Below are positions 24,640 through 34,283 of a DNA stretch of 64,000 nt, piece by piece. Position numbers and translations under genes: made by a program. Position 1 is the stretch's first letter; every line of letters starts with the position of its first letter. Origin of the DNA: Paralithodes platypus (taxonomy: Eukaryota > Arthropoda > Malacostraca > Decapoda > Lithodidae); contig CM064580.1 in assembly GCA_032716605.1 (NCBI GenBank), forward strand, positions 35,203,518-35,267,517, read 5' to 3'. The notes under the pieces are model-generated. The model saw only the letters and a program-made list of their open reading frames with translations. It searched no databases and was not told where the DNA came from.

Positions 24640-25410
24640 CTCTTCTTCCTCTCTTCACCACTTCAAAGCTGGCCAACACCTCGGGTCTCTCTTCTCTTTA
24701 CCATCTACCACCAGGTGACGCTCTTGGATCGCTTGGCTTATTATGTGAAGGCTAGCAATGTGTCGGCAGACATCAGGATATTGTAAGTGTATCTGTGCCA
24801 AGGGTGAGCGGTCTAGTAGGTCCCGGCCTCGTCTTGTGTTCAGTAGAACTCGGTTGCTGGAGAACTGGAACAGGCATATATATCTCCCCATGGGTGCCAA
24901 GGTGAGCAAGGGAGGTGTGTCTAATAAGAGCGCTGGTTTGTAGTCAGGGCAGGTGCCCGTAGCAGAGTGTGTCCTGTGGCCCCGCCCACCTCCCTTTATA
25001 ACCCTCCCACACGGTACGGGGCCCTGTGATTGGCTAAGCCGTGCGCCCGGGAGGAACTTCCCCAGCCAGATTTCTTTGAAGTTCCAATTTCCCCTCCTGC
25101 TTTATTTCATCTTCTTAATACTCTCCTGGAAGCTTGTTGAGAGATGTTTTGTAGTGGTTGACGTGAGTGAGAAGGTGGCACCATTGTAATAGGACATCTG
25201 CGACCAGGATAGAATATAAGTGTGCGAACTGGGAGTGAGTTATGCGGCAAGTGTTTAAAGGGAGATACAGGTGGCTCTGGTTGTTGCGTCACAGGAGGCC
25301 GTTGATTGGTCGAGAGCAAGTGTGTGGCAGGATCTTCCCTGTGACAAGATTTAAAGGTTAAACCTTGCTTCGCCACCTGAGCTGATCCCGTCTCCTGATT
25401 GGCGGACGGA
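24640..25410 (+). promoter_or_regulatory. CCAAT-rich, G+C-rich promoter-like stretch
   Basis: Within AT-rich surroundings this stretch is markedly richer in G+C. It carries inverted CCAAT boxes TGATTGGCTAAG (about 25027), TTGATTGGTCGAG (about 25303) and CTGATTGGCGGAC (about 25396), and a TATA-like CTTTATAACCC (about 24991). It precedes the ORF at 25708. It could be a host or element promoter, or an LTR similar in style to the one at 49535-51326. Confidence 0.4.
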
Positions 25411-25707
25411 ATTACTCCATTAATTACATATAATAAAGGTTGTCTCTATTCATCAAATGGTAAACAAAATGGAGATCGTTCCTGAATTGATTGTAACTAT
25501 TCTTCCGATTGTAAATCTTGGAAGCTATTATTAGCCAATGATGTTGTATGAATGTGTATTATATCTGTTTGCAATAAAATAACAAAATATTGTATCCCAT
25601 TTAGATGATTTCCTCCAGTAATCATTGAATACAATAAGTTGCAATGAATTGCTGTAAAATGTGTAGGATAGCGAAGTAACTGATACGATTTATAAATTTT
25701 TCAGACC

Positions 25708-26301
25708 ATGGACTTGAAAAAACTGAGGAATTTGGTTTCCCAAGACAGAGAGTTCAACGATCATTGTTTTATTATTACTTGGGCAACTAGTGGCAGCTCA
25801 TCCCCAACCAACGATGACTTGATATACACTGTTGGCGATAAGTTCCAGAAACTAATTGACACTCCTGAAATAATGGGTGATAATCTTATACTAGTAACTG
25901 TTAAGGAATCATCTCAGCTAGATGCAATTGTTGCCAAGTGTAGTAGCTTCTCTTCAAGATATGACCGTACAGCTAGATTCAGTATTGTGCCAGTGAAGCC
26001 TGTTACAGCCAGAGTCACAATGAAGTTGACTGGGATACCTCGTAGGTTACTTCAACGTGATGTAAGTGCCACACTTTCGGCATTCTCAATGTTGAAGCCA
26101 TTGGCTGATCTAGAAATCAAGTATGATAGGCATACAATTGTGACTGGTGTTACCAGAGACTTGATTTCTTTCAAAACTAAATTTTCTAGTTCAACCTGGT
26201 CTATTGAGTTTCGCGGCTTTATCGGCTACCTGGTATATGTGAAAGCTGGACCAGTGGATGAAACTATTGTCTCTAGTATAGTTTCAAGTACTTCCTGGTG
26301 A
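25708..26301 (+). CDS. Intact 197-aa ORF, possible Gag/ORF1-like RRM-fold protein
   Basis: A complete frame from ATG to TGA. The ATG is preceded by AAATTTTTCAGACC, which is a good 3' splice acceptor, so this may be a downstream exon or a single-exon ORF. The C-terminal half has the order seen in RRM-like domains of CCHC/LINE-ORF1 proteins: a beta strand and loop RVTMKLTGIPRR (about residues 109-120), a helix RDVSATLSAFSML, a turn with HTIVTGVTRDLISFK and a last strand FRGFIGYLVYVKAG (about 174-187). No CCHC zinc knuckle follows. Codon use is ordinary and, unusually for this window, there is no frameshift. No family is recognised with certainty. It may be a domesticated element gene, an element ORF, or a lineage-specific host gene. 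Confidence 0.5.
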   Translation: MDLKKLRNLVSQDREFNDHCFIITWATSGSSSPTNDDLIYTVGDKFQKLIDTPEIMGDNLILVTVKESSQLDAIVAKCSSFSSRYDRTARFSIVPVKPVTARVTMKLTGIPRRLLQRDVSATLSAFSMLKPLADLEIKYDRHTIVTGVTRDLISFKTKFSSSTWSIEFRGFIGYLVYVKAGPVDETIVSSIVSSTSW

Positions 26302-26784
26302 AATAAGTCAACACATGAGAAGAACTATTTTAATTACATCACATTTGTATCCAAGTCTATATATATATAATCAAGCAAAATTAATGAAAGTGGACTAAAA
26401 CAAGGCTTTTTGCATCATAATAATGCTATTGGAAATTTAATTAGTTTTGATGATTTTTGTTTTCTAGGATCATTACAGTTATGATATTATTATATATTTT
26501 GTTGCAACAACAAATGTTAATAATAATAATTATTATTATTATTAACATAAATTTATTTATAATATTGTTATCTAAATGTGTTCAATGGTTGGGAATGTGT
26601 ACAGGGTATTTAAATTTTGATCTGCCTTTCATACTGAAATTCATACTGTAAATTTTTATATTTTACACATATGTAAATATTATATCTTCTCATTTTCTGG
26701 GCCCTGTGGTCTCAAAGCCACACCAGCTCAGAGGGTTAATATTTTGTTAAGCACTGTTAGCTAATGCTGTCTCCCTTGGGCAAG
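26302..26784. other. No gene; AT-rich 3' flank
   Basis: Contains (TATA)n at about 26361-26369 and an (ATT/AAT)n patch at 26518-26543. No domain. Confidence 0.55.
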
Positions 26785-28294
26785 CTCTATAGATTATTTA
26801 ATATTTTATATTAGTTTTGAAGCCTCTTTAACCCTCCTGGCCCGGTTGTCATTTTAAAATGACACCACGAATTAAGGGCCGGTGCCCGGGTGTCATTTTA
26901 AAATCTATAAGCTTGAAAGCCTATTCAGCTTGGTCTGAACGCCGTGCGTCCGACGCATGTAAACAAAGCCGATCGTTACGTCACCGCACCTCCGAAAACA
27001 AGAAAGAGAAGACTCGTTTGTTATTGTATGTCGTTGTTTCAGTAGTGAAAAGATCGTCATATTGCTAACATCGCCTGCAAGTGTTCTCCACTGAAATCGT
27101 CATCACAACTGAACCAGTTGACTTAGAGAGCTCTACTCAATGCCAGTCTACAGATTGGAAACCGCACTACATTTATAGATGCGTGGGAAATTTCTAGCAG
27201 TTAAACTAAACAAAAATACGGTAGCCTAGGCCTAGACGTTTTTCGGCCAGATCGCCCGGGTAGCCCACACTGTCATTTTGAGAGCCTGCCCGGGCCAGGA
27301 GGGTTAATTCCTACTTTAATTTTAATTTTAGGTTGGGGTTATCAGCCAGAGCGAATCCAAGCAGGCGTATATATATTATTTTATACTTTATTAGCTTTTT
27401 TGCCTTTATTAGTTTCTATTTTATATATTTATAAAATTAATGGTAGTTTAAGAATTGGTTTAGTATATAATATGGTGGGGCAGTCCAGAATTAATTTGAT
27501 TTGATTTATTTGTTCTATAATAGCTTTTGTAGTTAAATTACCTATATACCTTTTTCATTTGTGATTACCTAAAGCTTATGTTGAAGCTCCTGTAGCTGGC
27601 TCTATAATTTTAGCGGGAGTTTTACTGAAACTTGGGGGTTACGGTCTTATTCGTATTTTACCATTATTTGGAGAATTAAATAAAATAATTAATTGACTTT
27701 GAATCGGGCTGAGTATTTTAGGTGGTTTTATTGTTAGATTAATTTGTTTGCGCCAGGTAGATATAAAATCTTTAATTGCCTACTCTTCTGTTGCTCATAT
27801 AGGGTTGGTTTTAAGAGGATTAGTTATATTTGGTTGATGAGGAATAAATGGAGCTGTAGTAGTTATAGGTGGCCATGGTTTATGTTCGTCTGGTATATTT
27901 TGTTTAGCTAATATAGTTTACGAACGTACAGGAAGGCATAGACTTTTAATTAACAAGGGACTAATACATTTTATACCTAGAATAGCTCTGTGGTGATTTT
28001 TATTAAGAATTGGTAATATAACGGCCCCGCCCACTATTAACTTGTTGGGTGAAATTAATTTAATTATAAGAATAGTAAGATGAAGTAAAGTGACTATGTT
28101 GGGTATCTGTTTATTATCTTTCTTTAGAGCTGGATACACACTATATTTATATTCATTGAGCCAGCATGGTTTATTTTCCAGTTCTTTATATTCTTGTTGT
28201 TCGGGGAAAGTGTGTGAATATTTAGTATTAAGTTTGCATTGAATTCCTTTAAATATTCTAATTTTAAAAAGTATTGTTATTATACCTAATTTTT
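26785..28294 (+). pseudogene. ND4: NUMT nad4, missing its N-terminus, split by a MITE
   Basis: NADH dehydrogenase subunit 4 of respiratory complex I, a multispanning inner-membrane protein in its native setting. The first part (about 26785-26831) reads DYLMFYISFEASLIPT-type sequence up to a TTAA. The MITE intervenes and the frame resumes at 27304 with [20 protein letters not shown]. It then runs without a stop under the mitochondrial code through [20 protein letters not shown] and [20 protein letters not shown] to the tRNA-His. Roughly the first 100-130 codons are absent at the left edge of the NUMT. Not translatable in the nucleus because TGA is used for Trp. Confidence 0.93.
26832..27303. 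mobile_element. 472-bp TTAA-flanked MITE inside nad4
   Basis: TTAA at 26828-26831 and 27304-27307. The ends CCCTCCTGGCCCGG and CCGGGCCAGGAGGG are perfect 14-bp inverted repeats, followed inside by TGTCATTTT in both arms. Joining the flanks across a single TTAA restores the nad4 frame (GCC TCT TTA ATT CCT), so the target duplication is proved. The 69-aa ORF in it is not a gene. Confidence 0.95.
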
Positions 28295-28360
28295 ATTTAA
28301 ATAGTTTAATAAAAAACATTGGTTTGTGGTACCAAAAATATAATTATGTTTATTATAAAT
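28295..28360 (+). tRNA. trnH: NUMT tRNA-His (GTG), mitochondrial origin
   Basis: Anticodon arm TTGGT-TTGTGGT-ACCAA gives anticodon GTG. Acceptor ends ATTTAAA and TATAAAT pair imperfectly. It sits between nad4 and nad5 as in arthropod mtDNA. Not expected to function in the nucleus. Confidence 0.8.
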
Positions 28361-29530
28361 CATCATTTCAAAAATATCCATCAGTTTAACCAGAATATTA
28401 TTTTTATTATTATTGTCTTTTTTTTTTCTATAATAATATCCTTATTTTGTATTCAATTTGAAAAATGTTATGTAGCGGAGTGGGAGATTTTATCTATTAA
28501 CTCTAATTCAATTTTAGAAACATTTATTTTCGACTGAATGTCTTTAATATTTTTAGGATTATTTTGTATTATTAATTTCTTCTATAGGATTTGTTTACAG
28601 GGGTGATTATATAATAGGGGATTATAATATAAATCGGTTTATCTACTTAGTTTTGGCCTTCGTGTTTTCTATGGCCATATTAATTATTAGCCCTAATTTA
28701 ATTATAATTTTATTAGGTTGGGATGGACTAGGTTTAATTTCGTATGCTTTAGTAATTTATTATCAAAATTAAAAAAGAGCCAATGCTGGAATACTTACTG
28801 TACTATCTAATCGTATCGGAGATGTCGCTATTTTACTTAGAATCGGCTTAATATTTAAACTTGGAGGATGAAATTTCATTTTTTATAGTTATTATTTGAC
28901 CGATTGCGATAGTATATTATTGAAATTATTGATTATAATAGCTGCTATAACAAAAAGTGCTCAAATTCCTTTCTCTACATGATTACCAGCAGCTATGGCT
29001 GCTCCTACTCCAGTTTCTGCACTAGTACACTCTTCTACGCTAGTTACAGCTGGTGTTTATTTAATAATTCGTTTTAGTCCTTCTTTATTAGGTTCTAAAG
29101 TTTCTATTTTATTACTACTAATCTCTTATTTAACTATATTCATATCTGGGTTGGGTGCACATTTTGAATATGATTTAAAAAATATTATTGCACTATCTAC
29201 TCTTAGTCAATTAGGAGTTATATTAAGAATTTTATCTTTAGGTTTTTCTACATTAGCATTTTTTCATTTATTAACACATGCTTTATTCAAAGCTTTATTA
29301 TTTATGTGCGCCGGTGTTGTAATTCACAATGTAAAGGAATTTCAAGATATTCGTTATATAGGAAGAATTTGTAGAAAAATACCACTAACTAGAATGTGTA
29401 TAAATTTGGCTAATTTAGCCTTCTGCGGAACTCCATTTTTAGCTGGTTTTTATTCTAAAGACCTTATTTTAGAAAAGGCTTTTATAAGATGAATTAAGCT
29501 AGTTTGTTTTATTTTATATGTAGTTGCTTC
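28361..29530 (+). pseudogene. ND5: NUMT nad5, C-terminus missing
   Basis: NADH dehydrogenase subunit 5 of complex I. Recognisable blocks are FEKCYVAEWEILSINSNS (about 28458), LGWDGLGLISYALVIYYQN (about 28712) followed by an in-frame TAA, TKSAQIPFSTWLPAAMAAPT (about 28950), TPVSALVHSSTLVTAGVYL and THALFKALLFMCAGVVIH (about 29275). Frameshifts lie near 28585 and elsewhere in the first third. The frame stops at 29530 where LINE sequence begins. Roughly the last 180 codons are not found on the other side of the LINE. Confidence 0.93.
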
Positions 29531-31072
29531 TGTGCTGACTCCCTGCCTAGGCAAACTCTTTCGTCTCTGTCTATCCTCTAACGTCTTTCCTTTATGCTGG
29601 AAGTTTGCTCACATTCAACCTGTCCCAAAGAAGGGTGACCGCTCTCAACCCTCCAACTATCGTCCAATTGCTCTCATCTCTTGTCTTTCTAAAGTATTTG
29701 AAACTATTCTTGCTTCCAAATTTCTTAAGCATTTCTCTTCTCATAATCTGCTCTCAGATCGCCAGTATGGCTTCCTTAAGGGTCGCTCTACTGGTGATCT
29801 TCTTTCATATCTTACTAACTCTTGGTCATCCTCCTTTTGGGACTTCGGTGAGACTTTTTCTATTGCACTAGACATATCGAAAGCCTTCGATAGAGTCTGG
29901 CATAAATCTTTAATTTCTAAACTACCCTCCTTCGGTTTCTATCCCTCCATCTGTGCCTTTGTCTCTAATTTCCTTTCCGGCCGTTTCATAGCCACAGTTG
30001 TGGACGGCCATTGTTCACTTCCTCACCCTATAAACTCCGGTGTTCCTCAGGGCTCTGTCCTATCTCCTATTCTCTTTCTAATTTTTATAAATGATCTCCT
30101 TAACTGTACCTTAATTCCCATCCATTCATACGCAGACGACTCAACCTTACACTACTCCATTAGTTTTTCAAATGCCCCAGCCAGCAATTCCTCAACGACA
30201 AACGTAATGAAGCCATAAAACTCTTAAATTCTGATCTAAACACTATTTCCAATTGGGGCAGAGAAAACCTTGTTAACTTTAATGCTTCCAAAACCCAATT
30301 TCTCCATCTATCTACCCGTCAGGATCTCCCAGCGGACTATCCCTTATTCTTCAACAATACAAAAATCAACCCTTCATCTTCTCTCAATATTCTTGGTGTC
30401 TCTTTTTCTTCTGCTCTCATTTGGAAGGACCATATTACCAGTCTTGCTAAGGCAGCCTCCCAGAAGCTGGGTGTGCTCAACCGCCTTAGGGGGTTCTTTT
30501 CCCCAGCACAGCTTCTTGCTCTGTACAGGGGCATAGTGCGCCCTTGTATTGACTATTGTTCACATGTGTGGGGAGGTTCCTCTCACACCGCTCTCCTAGA
30601 CAAAGTTGAAAGGAAGGCCTTTCGTATCATTAACTCCCGTCCACTCACCAACTCTCTGCAATCTCTCTCTCTCCGCCGCAATGTTGCATCTCTCTCGCTA
30701 TTCTATCGCTACTATAATAATCAGTGTTCCTCAGAGCTATCTCAGTGCATACCACCTCCTTTACGTAGGGCACGTGGTACCCGTCTTGCAACTCAATCCC
30801 ACCCCTACTCTGTGCAACTCTCCAACCCAAGAGTGAAACTTTACTCTCAAACTTTCTTCTACTCAACAGCTGAGCTCTGGAACTCTCTCCCAGAATCAGT
30901 CTTTCCCTCTTCCTATGACTTAAATTGCTTCAAACTCCGTGTGTCCAGGCATTTTGGCTCGAACGTCCCTTGATTTTGGCCCTGTCACTCTTTCAACTAT
31001 GGGGGAGGCACTCGGTATAGCTAGTAATGCCTTTTGCCTCCCTCAATCACATAGAAAAAAAAAAAAAAAAAA
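29531..31072 (+). mobile_element. Jockey-like LINE, 5'-truncated copy with poly(A) tail
   Basis: The copy begins within the region before the RT fingers (VPKKGDRSQPSNYRPIALIS near 29620). It contains DRQYGFLKGRSTGDLL, the first catalytic block ALDISKAFDRVWH, NSGVPQGSVLSPILFLIFIN and the catalytic SYADDSTLHYS (about 30125-30157). A single frameshift lies near 30185; the thumb (GVLNRLRGFFSPAQLL) and C-terminus follow, to a stop at about 30971-30973. A short 3' UTR ends in an A-run at 31053-31072. It is the most intact member of this family here. It sits exactly at the junction between nad5 and cox3 of the NUMT and has no target-site duplication there, so its arrival was accompanied by a deletion. 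Confidence 0.93.
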
Positions 31073-31427
31073 ACAGATATTCCAATTTCTGCAGTTGGTG
31101 ATAATCTTTTGTGAAAAAATGCTCAGAAAAAATGAAAAAAAAGAATAAAACCTCAGACACAATAAATAAAATTTTACCTCAGCGCATGCCATTTACTACA
31201 ATTTTAGTGTGAAGCCCCTGATAAGTAGCCTCTCGAGTAACATCTCGTCATCATTGAATTATTGTTAAAACTGTTGTTAAGAGTCCTAGAACGAATAAAT
31301 CTATATTAAACTGGTGAAATAATTTAACTAGGCCTGTTGTTAATATTATAGCTCTAATAGAGCCAGTTCAAGGTCAAGGTCTGATATCAACTAAGTGATA
31401 TGGGTGTATACCATGGGATAATGTAAT
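31073..31427 (-). pseudogene. COX3: NUMT cox3, N-terminal part
   Basis: Cytochrome c oxidase subunit III. The minus strand reads HPYHLVDIRPWPWTGSI, TTGLVKLFHQFNMDLFVLGL, QWWRDVTREATYQGLHTKIV and, nearest the LINE, EVLFFFSFFWAFFH with SPTAEIG. About 110 of the usual ~260 codons are present. The rest is lost at the LINE junction. The start overlaps the atp6 stop, as is normal in arthropod mtDNA. Confidence 0.9.
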
Positions 31428-32098
31428 TAGTTAACTTCACTAGCAAAAAGTGTTCTTAATACTGCAAATACATATAATTGAATTACTGCAACAGCAGATT
31501 CTAAAAGTAAAAGTAGAATTTGTGAAAAAATAAGAATAGTTAAGAGATATGAATTTAAAGAAGGTCCAGTTCCTCCTGATAGTGTTAATAAAAGATGCCC
31601 AGCTATTATGTTAGCAGCTAATCGGACTGCTAATGTTCCCAGACGACTAATATTTCTGATTGTTTCAATTAGTACCATAAATGGTATTAAAATTGCCGGA
31701 GTGCCCTGAGGAACCAGGTGAGCAAATATATGTTGGGTGTGATTTACTCAACCAAAAAATATAAATGTTAATCATAGGGGCAAAGAGAGCTCCAAAGTTA
31801 TTGCTAAATGCCTCTATCTCGTAAAAATATATGGAAAGAGGCCTAAAGAATTATTAAATACAATTAAAGAAAAAAGTGAGATAAAAATAATAGTTCTTCT
31901 TTTTTGAGTAGGTCCCAATATTGTTCTAAATTCTTTATGAAGTGCTAAATTGATTTTATTTCATAATAGAGATCACCGTGAGGGTGAGATTCAAAATAAA
32001 TAAGGAATAAAAAGTAATCCTAAAAAAGTTGAAAGCCAATTTAACGGAAAGTTAATTAATCTTGATGATGGTTCAAAAATAGAAAATAAATTAGTTAT
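31427..32098 (-). pseudogene. ATP6: NUMT atp6
   Basis: ATP synthase F0 subunit a. It begins [12 protein letters not shown] (ATA start at 32096-32098), with [17 protein letters not shown]. The conserved C-terminal channel region reads [18 protein letters not shown] near 31600, and the stop is at 31427-31429. It covers the full usual length of about 224 codons. The last 84 codons are open even in the standard code because they contain no TGA. Confidence 0.92.
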
Positions 32099-32251
32099 AA
32101 TTTTCAGTGTTTTTCTTCAGATTTAATTGATATTTTATCTGCTCTTATTTTTTCAGGTGATATAACATAATAATTAGAAATAAAGAATAATACAAAAATT
32201 AGCAAGAATATAAATATTAGATTTAATCATATAAGGGAATATTTGAGGAAT
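32095..32251 (-). pseudogene. ATP8: NUMT atp8
   Basis: ATP synthase F0 subunit 8, a short single-span protein. The minus strand opens IPQM (ATT start at 32249-32251). After a one-base frame change it reads WLNLMFMFLLIFVLFFISNY, then [11 protein letters not shown] and a stop that overlaps atp6 by four bases, the standard arrangement. Confidence 0.8.
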
Positions 32252-32304
32252 TAAAAAATATCTTAAGATTATTTAAGTTAGACTTATATTTAAAAATATA
32301 TTTT

Positions 32305-33330
32305 TTATATAATTATAAATAAAGAGGGAATTATTAGACCCAACATATTTATAAAGATAATAAGTGGGCTAGATAATACATTCGTTTTATTTAAATCATA
32401 AACTAAAGAAGATTTAAACCTTGGTGCTGAAAAAGTAAAAAATGGGATAAAATTCGTAGGTAGAAATATAATGTAATTAAAGTGCAAGATAAAAGTACCA
32501 TAAGCAATATAAATATATTAAAATTATTTAACTCTTGGATAATAAATCATTTGGGGATCAATCCTGTAAAAGGTGGATTCCCCCCAAAGAAAATAACGCT
32601 ATAAATATTGGAAAATTTGAAACTGATGAAGATTCTTTTTTATCAATAAGATTACTAATATAGAAAGCCTGATGATTATGAAAAATTAAAGCGACTGATC
32701 TGGAAATACAATATTAAAATAAAAAATACATAAACATTATATTTTCTCTTAAAATAGCAGGAGCAAGTATTCATGCTATGTGATTAATTGAAGAAAAGGC
32801 CATAATATTACGCAAAGACGTCTGATTAATTCCTATAATTGATCCAATAATTGCAGATAACATCGCGGATACAATAACTACAGTGTAAGTTTGTTGATAT
32901 GGTATTAATAATAAAATAAGAGAAAGCGGCGCAATTTTATGAATTGTTATTAAGATAATTAACTGCGGCCACGACAGTCCTTCCATGATTTGAGGAAATC
33001 AGAAATGGAAAGGAGCAGCTCCTAATTTTAATAATAGGGCCGAAAGAATTATAAAAAAAGAAACTTCAGAGGACATTAATATTAAAGACCTTCTAAAAAT
33101 AATGAATGAAGAGCCTAAAGCCTGAATTAAAAAATATTTAAGAGCAGCTTCAGATGAGTAGCGGTTATTTATTGTTATAATAATAGGAATACACGATATT
33201 AAATTTAGTTCTAGTCCCACTCATGCTATAAATCAAGAAGGAGCAGAAATAGCTATTACTACTCCTAAGGATAAAGTAGATATAATATTATATTCGATAA
33301 AGATAAACAAATATTAAATAGAATTCCAAA
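32305..33330 (-). pseudogene. ND2: NUMT nad2
   Basis: NADH dehydrogenase subunit 2 of complex I. The central part is clear: SLGVVMAISAPSWFMAWVGL (about 33280), RYSSEAALKYFLIQALGSSF (about 33150), [20 protein letters not shown] (about 33020) and MAFSSINHMAWMLAPA (about 32800). Later segments with GGNPPFTGLIPKWFIIQEL (about 32570) are split by frameshifts. Its position between trnD and atp8 differs from the ancestral pancrustacean location beside trnI-trnQ-trnM near the control region. Confidence 0.9.
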
Positions 33331-33454
33331 TTCATGATAGAAGGTTTCTTCTACAGCTTATGCTTATATTTAATAATATATATATATATATATATGGATG
33401 GGAGCAGCCAGTTTAAAAATATATTAAACTTATTATTCTAACTTATAGTTTTTT

Positions 33455-33516
33455 GAAAATATATTAATTAGATAATTTAAGTACGACAAACTTATGTTAT
33501 GCTTTAACTAATTCTC
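33455..33516 (-). tRNA. trnD: NUMT tRNA-Asp (GTC), mitochondrial origin
   Basis: The anticodon arm TAAGT-TTGTCGT-ACTTA gives GTC. The D-arm region TTAGTTAAAGCATAA is typical. Acceptor pairing is weak. A (TA)n run (about 33378-33395) lies between it and nad2. Confidence 0.65.
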
Positions 33517-33551
33517 AAATCATAATTTTATTTATTTATTTTGTTTAAATT

Positions 33552-33614
33552 AAAAGAGAATATAAGTCTCATAGATGGGGTATGAGCCTGTAAGCTTTAT
33601 TTAGCTTATCTTTT
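33552..33614 (-). tRNA. trnM: NUMT tRNA-Met (CAT), mitochondrial origin
   Basis: The minus strand AAAAGATAAGCTAAATAAAG and the CAGGCTCATACCCCA anticodon region are the classic arthropod mitochondrial tRNA-Met sequence. Confidence 0.85.
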
Positions 33615-33617
33615 AAA

Positions 33618-33695
33618 GTATAAATAGAATAAATCTATATTATTAACAATCAACAACAATTATTATCAATGTTACCCTTTAATCAGGCATTATAC
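33618..33695 (-). tRNA. trnI: NUMT tRNA-Ile (GAT) with enlarged anticodon arm
   Basis: Acceptor ends GTATAAT and TTTATAC pair at six of seven positions, and the T-arm ATAGA-TTTAT-TCTAT is intact. The anticodon arm is about 14 bases too long, with ATTGAT followed by a second TTGATT, as if duplicated. Length is 78 instead of about 65. Confidence 0.6.
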
Positions 33696-33710
33696 TTAAT
33701 TAGGTTCTTT

Positions 33711-33773
33711 AAGCTAGCTCTAGCAGAACATTTTATGAATGCAAATCATATATTTTAAAATAAATTATAGCTT
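33711..33773 (-). tRNA. trnA: NUMT tRNA-Ala (TGC), mitochondrial origin
   Basis: Anticodon arm TATGA-TTTGCAT-TCATA gives TGC; acceptor ends AAGCTAT and CTAGCTT pair at six of seven. It lies downstream of nad3 in the native order. Confidence 0.8.
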
Positions 33774-33821
33774 AATAAACAATTATTCCACTCACTCTAA
33801 AGCACCTTGCCTTCACTCATA

Positions 33822-34143
33822 TTATAACTCGAATATTAAAATAAATAAAAATATTAATCCAGTTACAACCCAAGTAAAGATATTAGACAGGTGAATAATA
33901 TAAGCTAGGGGTAAAATTAATGTAATTTCTACATCGAAAATATAAAAAATTACAGCAAATAAAAATAATCGTAAAGAAAATGGAAGTCGAGCAGACCCCT
34001 TTGGATCAAATCCACACTCAATAGGTGAATTTTGTTCACGGTCTATAGCTTTTTTTTTTTTTTTATAATAAAGATGCAATAATTATTAGAGCACATCTAA
34101 TTAATAAAGTAAGAAAGGTATAGAAAAGTAAGAATACAATTAT
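33822..34143 (-). pseudogene. ND3: NUMT nad3
   Basis: NADH dehydrogenase subunit 3. After MIVFLLFYTFLTLLI at the start, a homopolymer run (16 T on the + strand near 34050-34065) shifts frame. The diagnostic [20 protein letters not shown] and [13 protein letters not shown] follow. The full length of about 110 codons is present. Confidence 0.92.
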
Positions 34144-34205
34144 TTCTTCTAATTAATTTAGACCTTTTGGTTGGAAGACAAATATACTTAATATACTAAA
34201 AAAAA
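34142..34205 (-). tRNA. trnG: NUMT tRNA-Gly (TCC), mitochondrial origin
   Basis: The minus strand carries TTAGTATATTAAGTATATTT and the GTCTTCCAACC anticodon loop (TCC). Acceptor strands ATTTTTTTT and AGAAGAAAT pair. It overlaps the start of nad3. Confidence 0.75.
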
Positions 34206-34273
34206 TAGCAAGAAGTATTATTTACTATTATAGGCTTAAAAGACCTACACCTACAACTTCGGTCATCTAGCTA
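34206..34273 (-). tRNA. trnK: NUMT tRNA-Lys (TTT), mitochondrial origin
   Basis: Anticodon arm TAGGT-CTTTTAA-GCCTA gives TTT (many arthropods have CTT here). Acceptor TAGCTAG pairs with CTTGCTA. It follows cox2 as in most arthropods. Confidence 0.8.
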
Positions 34274-34283
34274 ATATAATAAA

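Noticed and set aside
24655..25376. ORFs of 61-89 codons on both strands in the G+C-rich stretch
   Set aside because: No domain; openness follows from base composition and the stretch looks regulatory or LTR-like.
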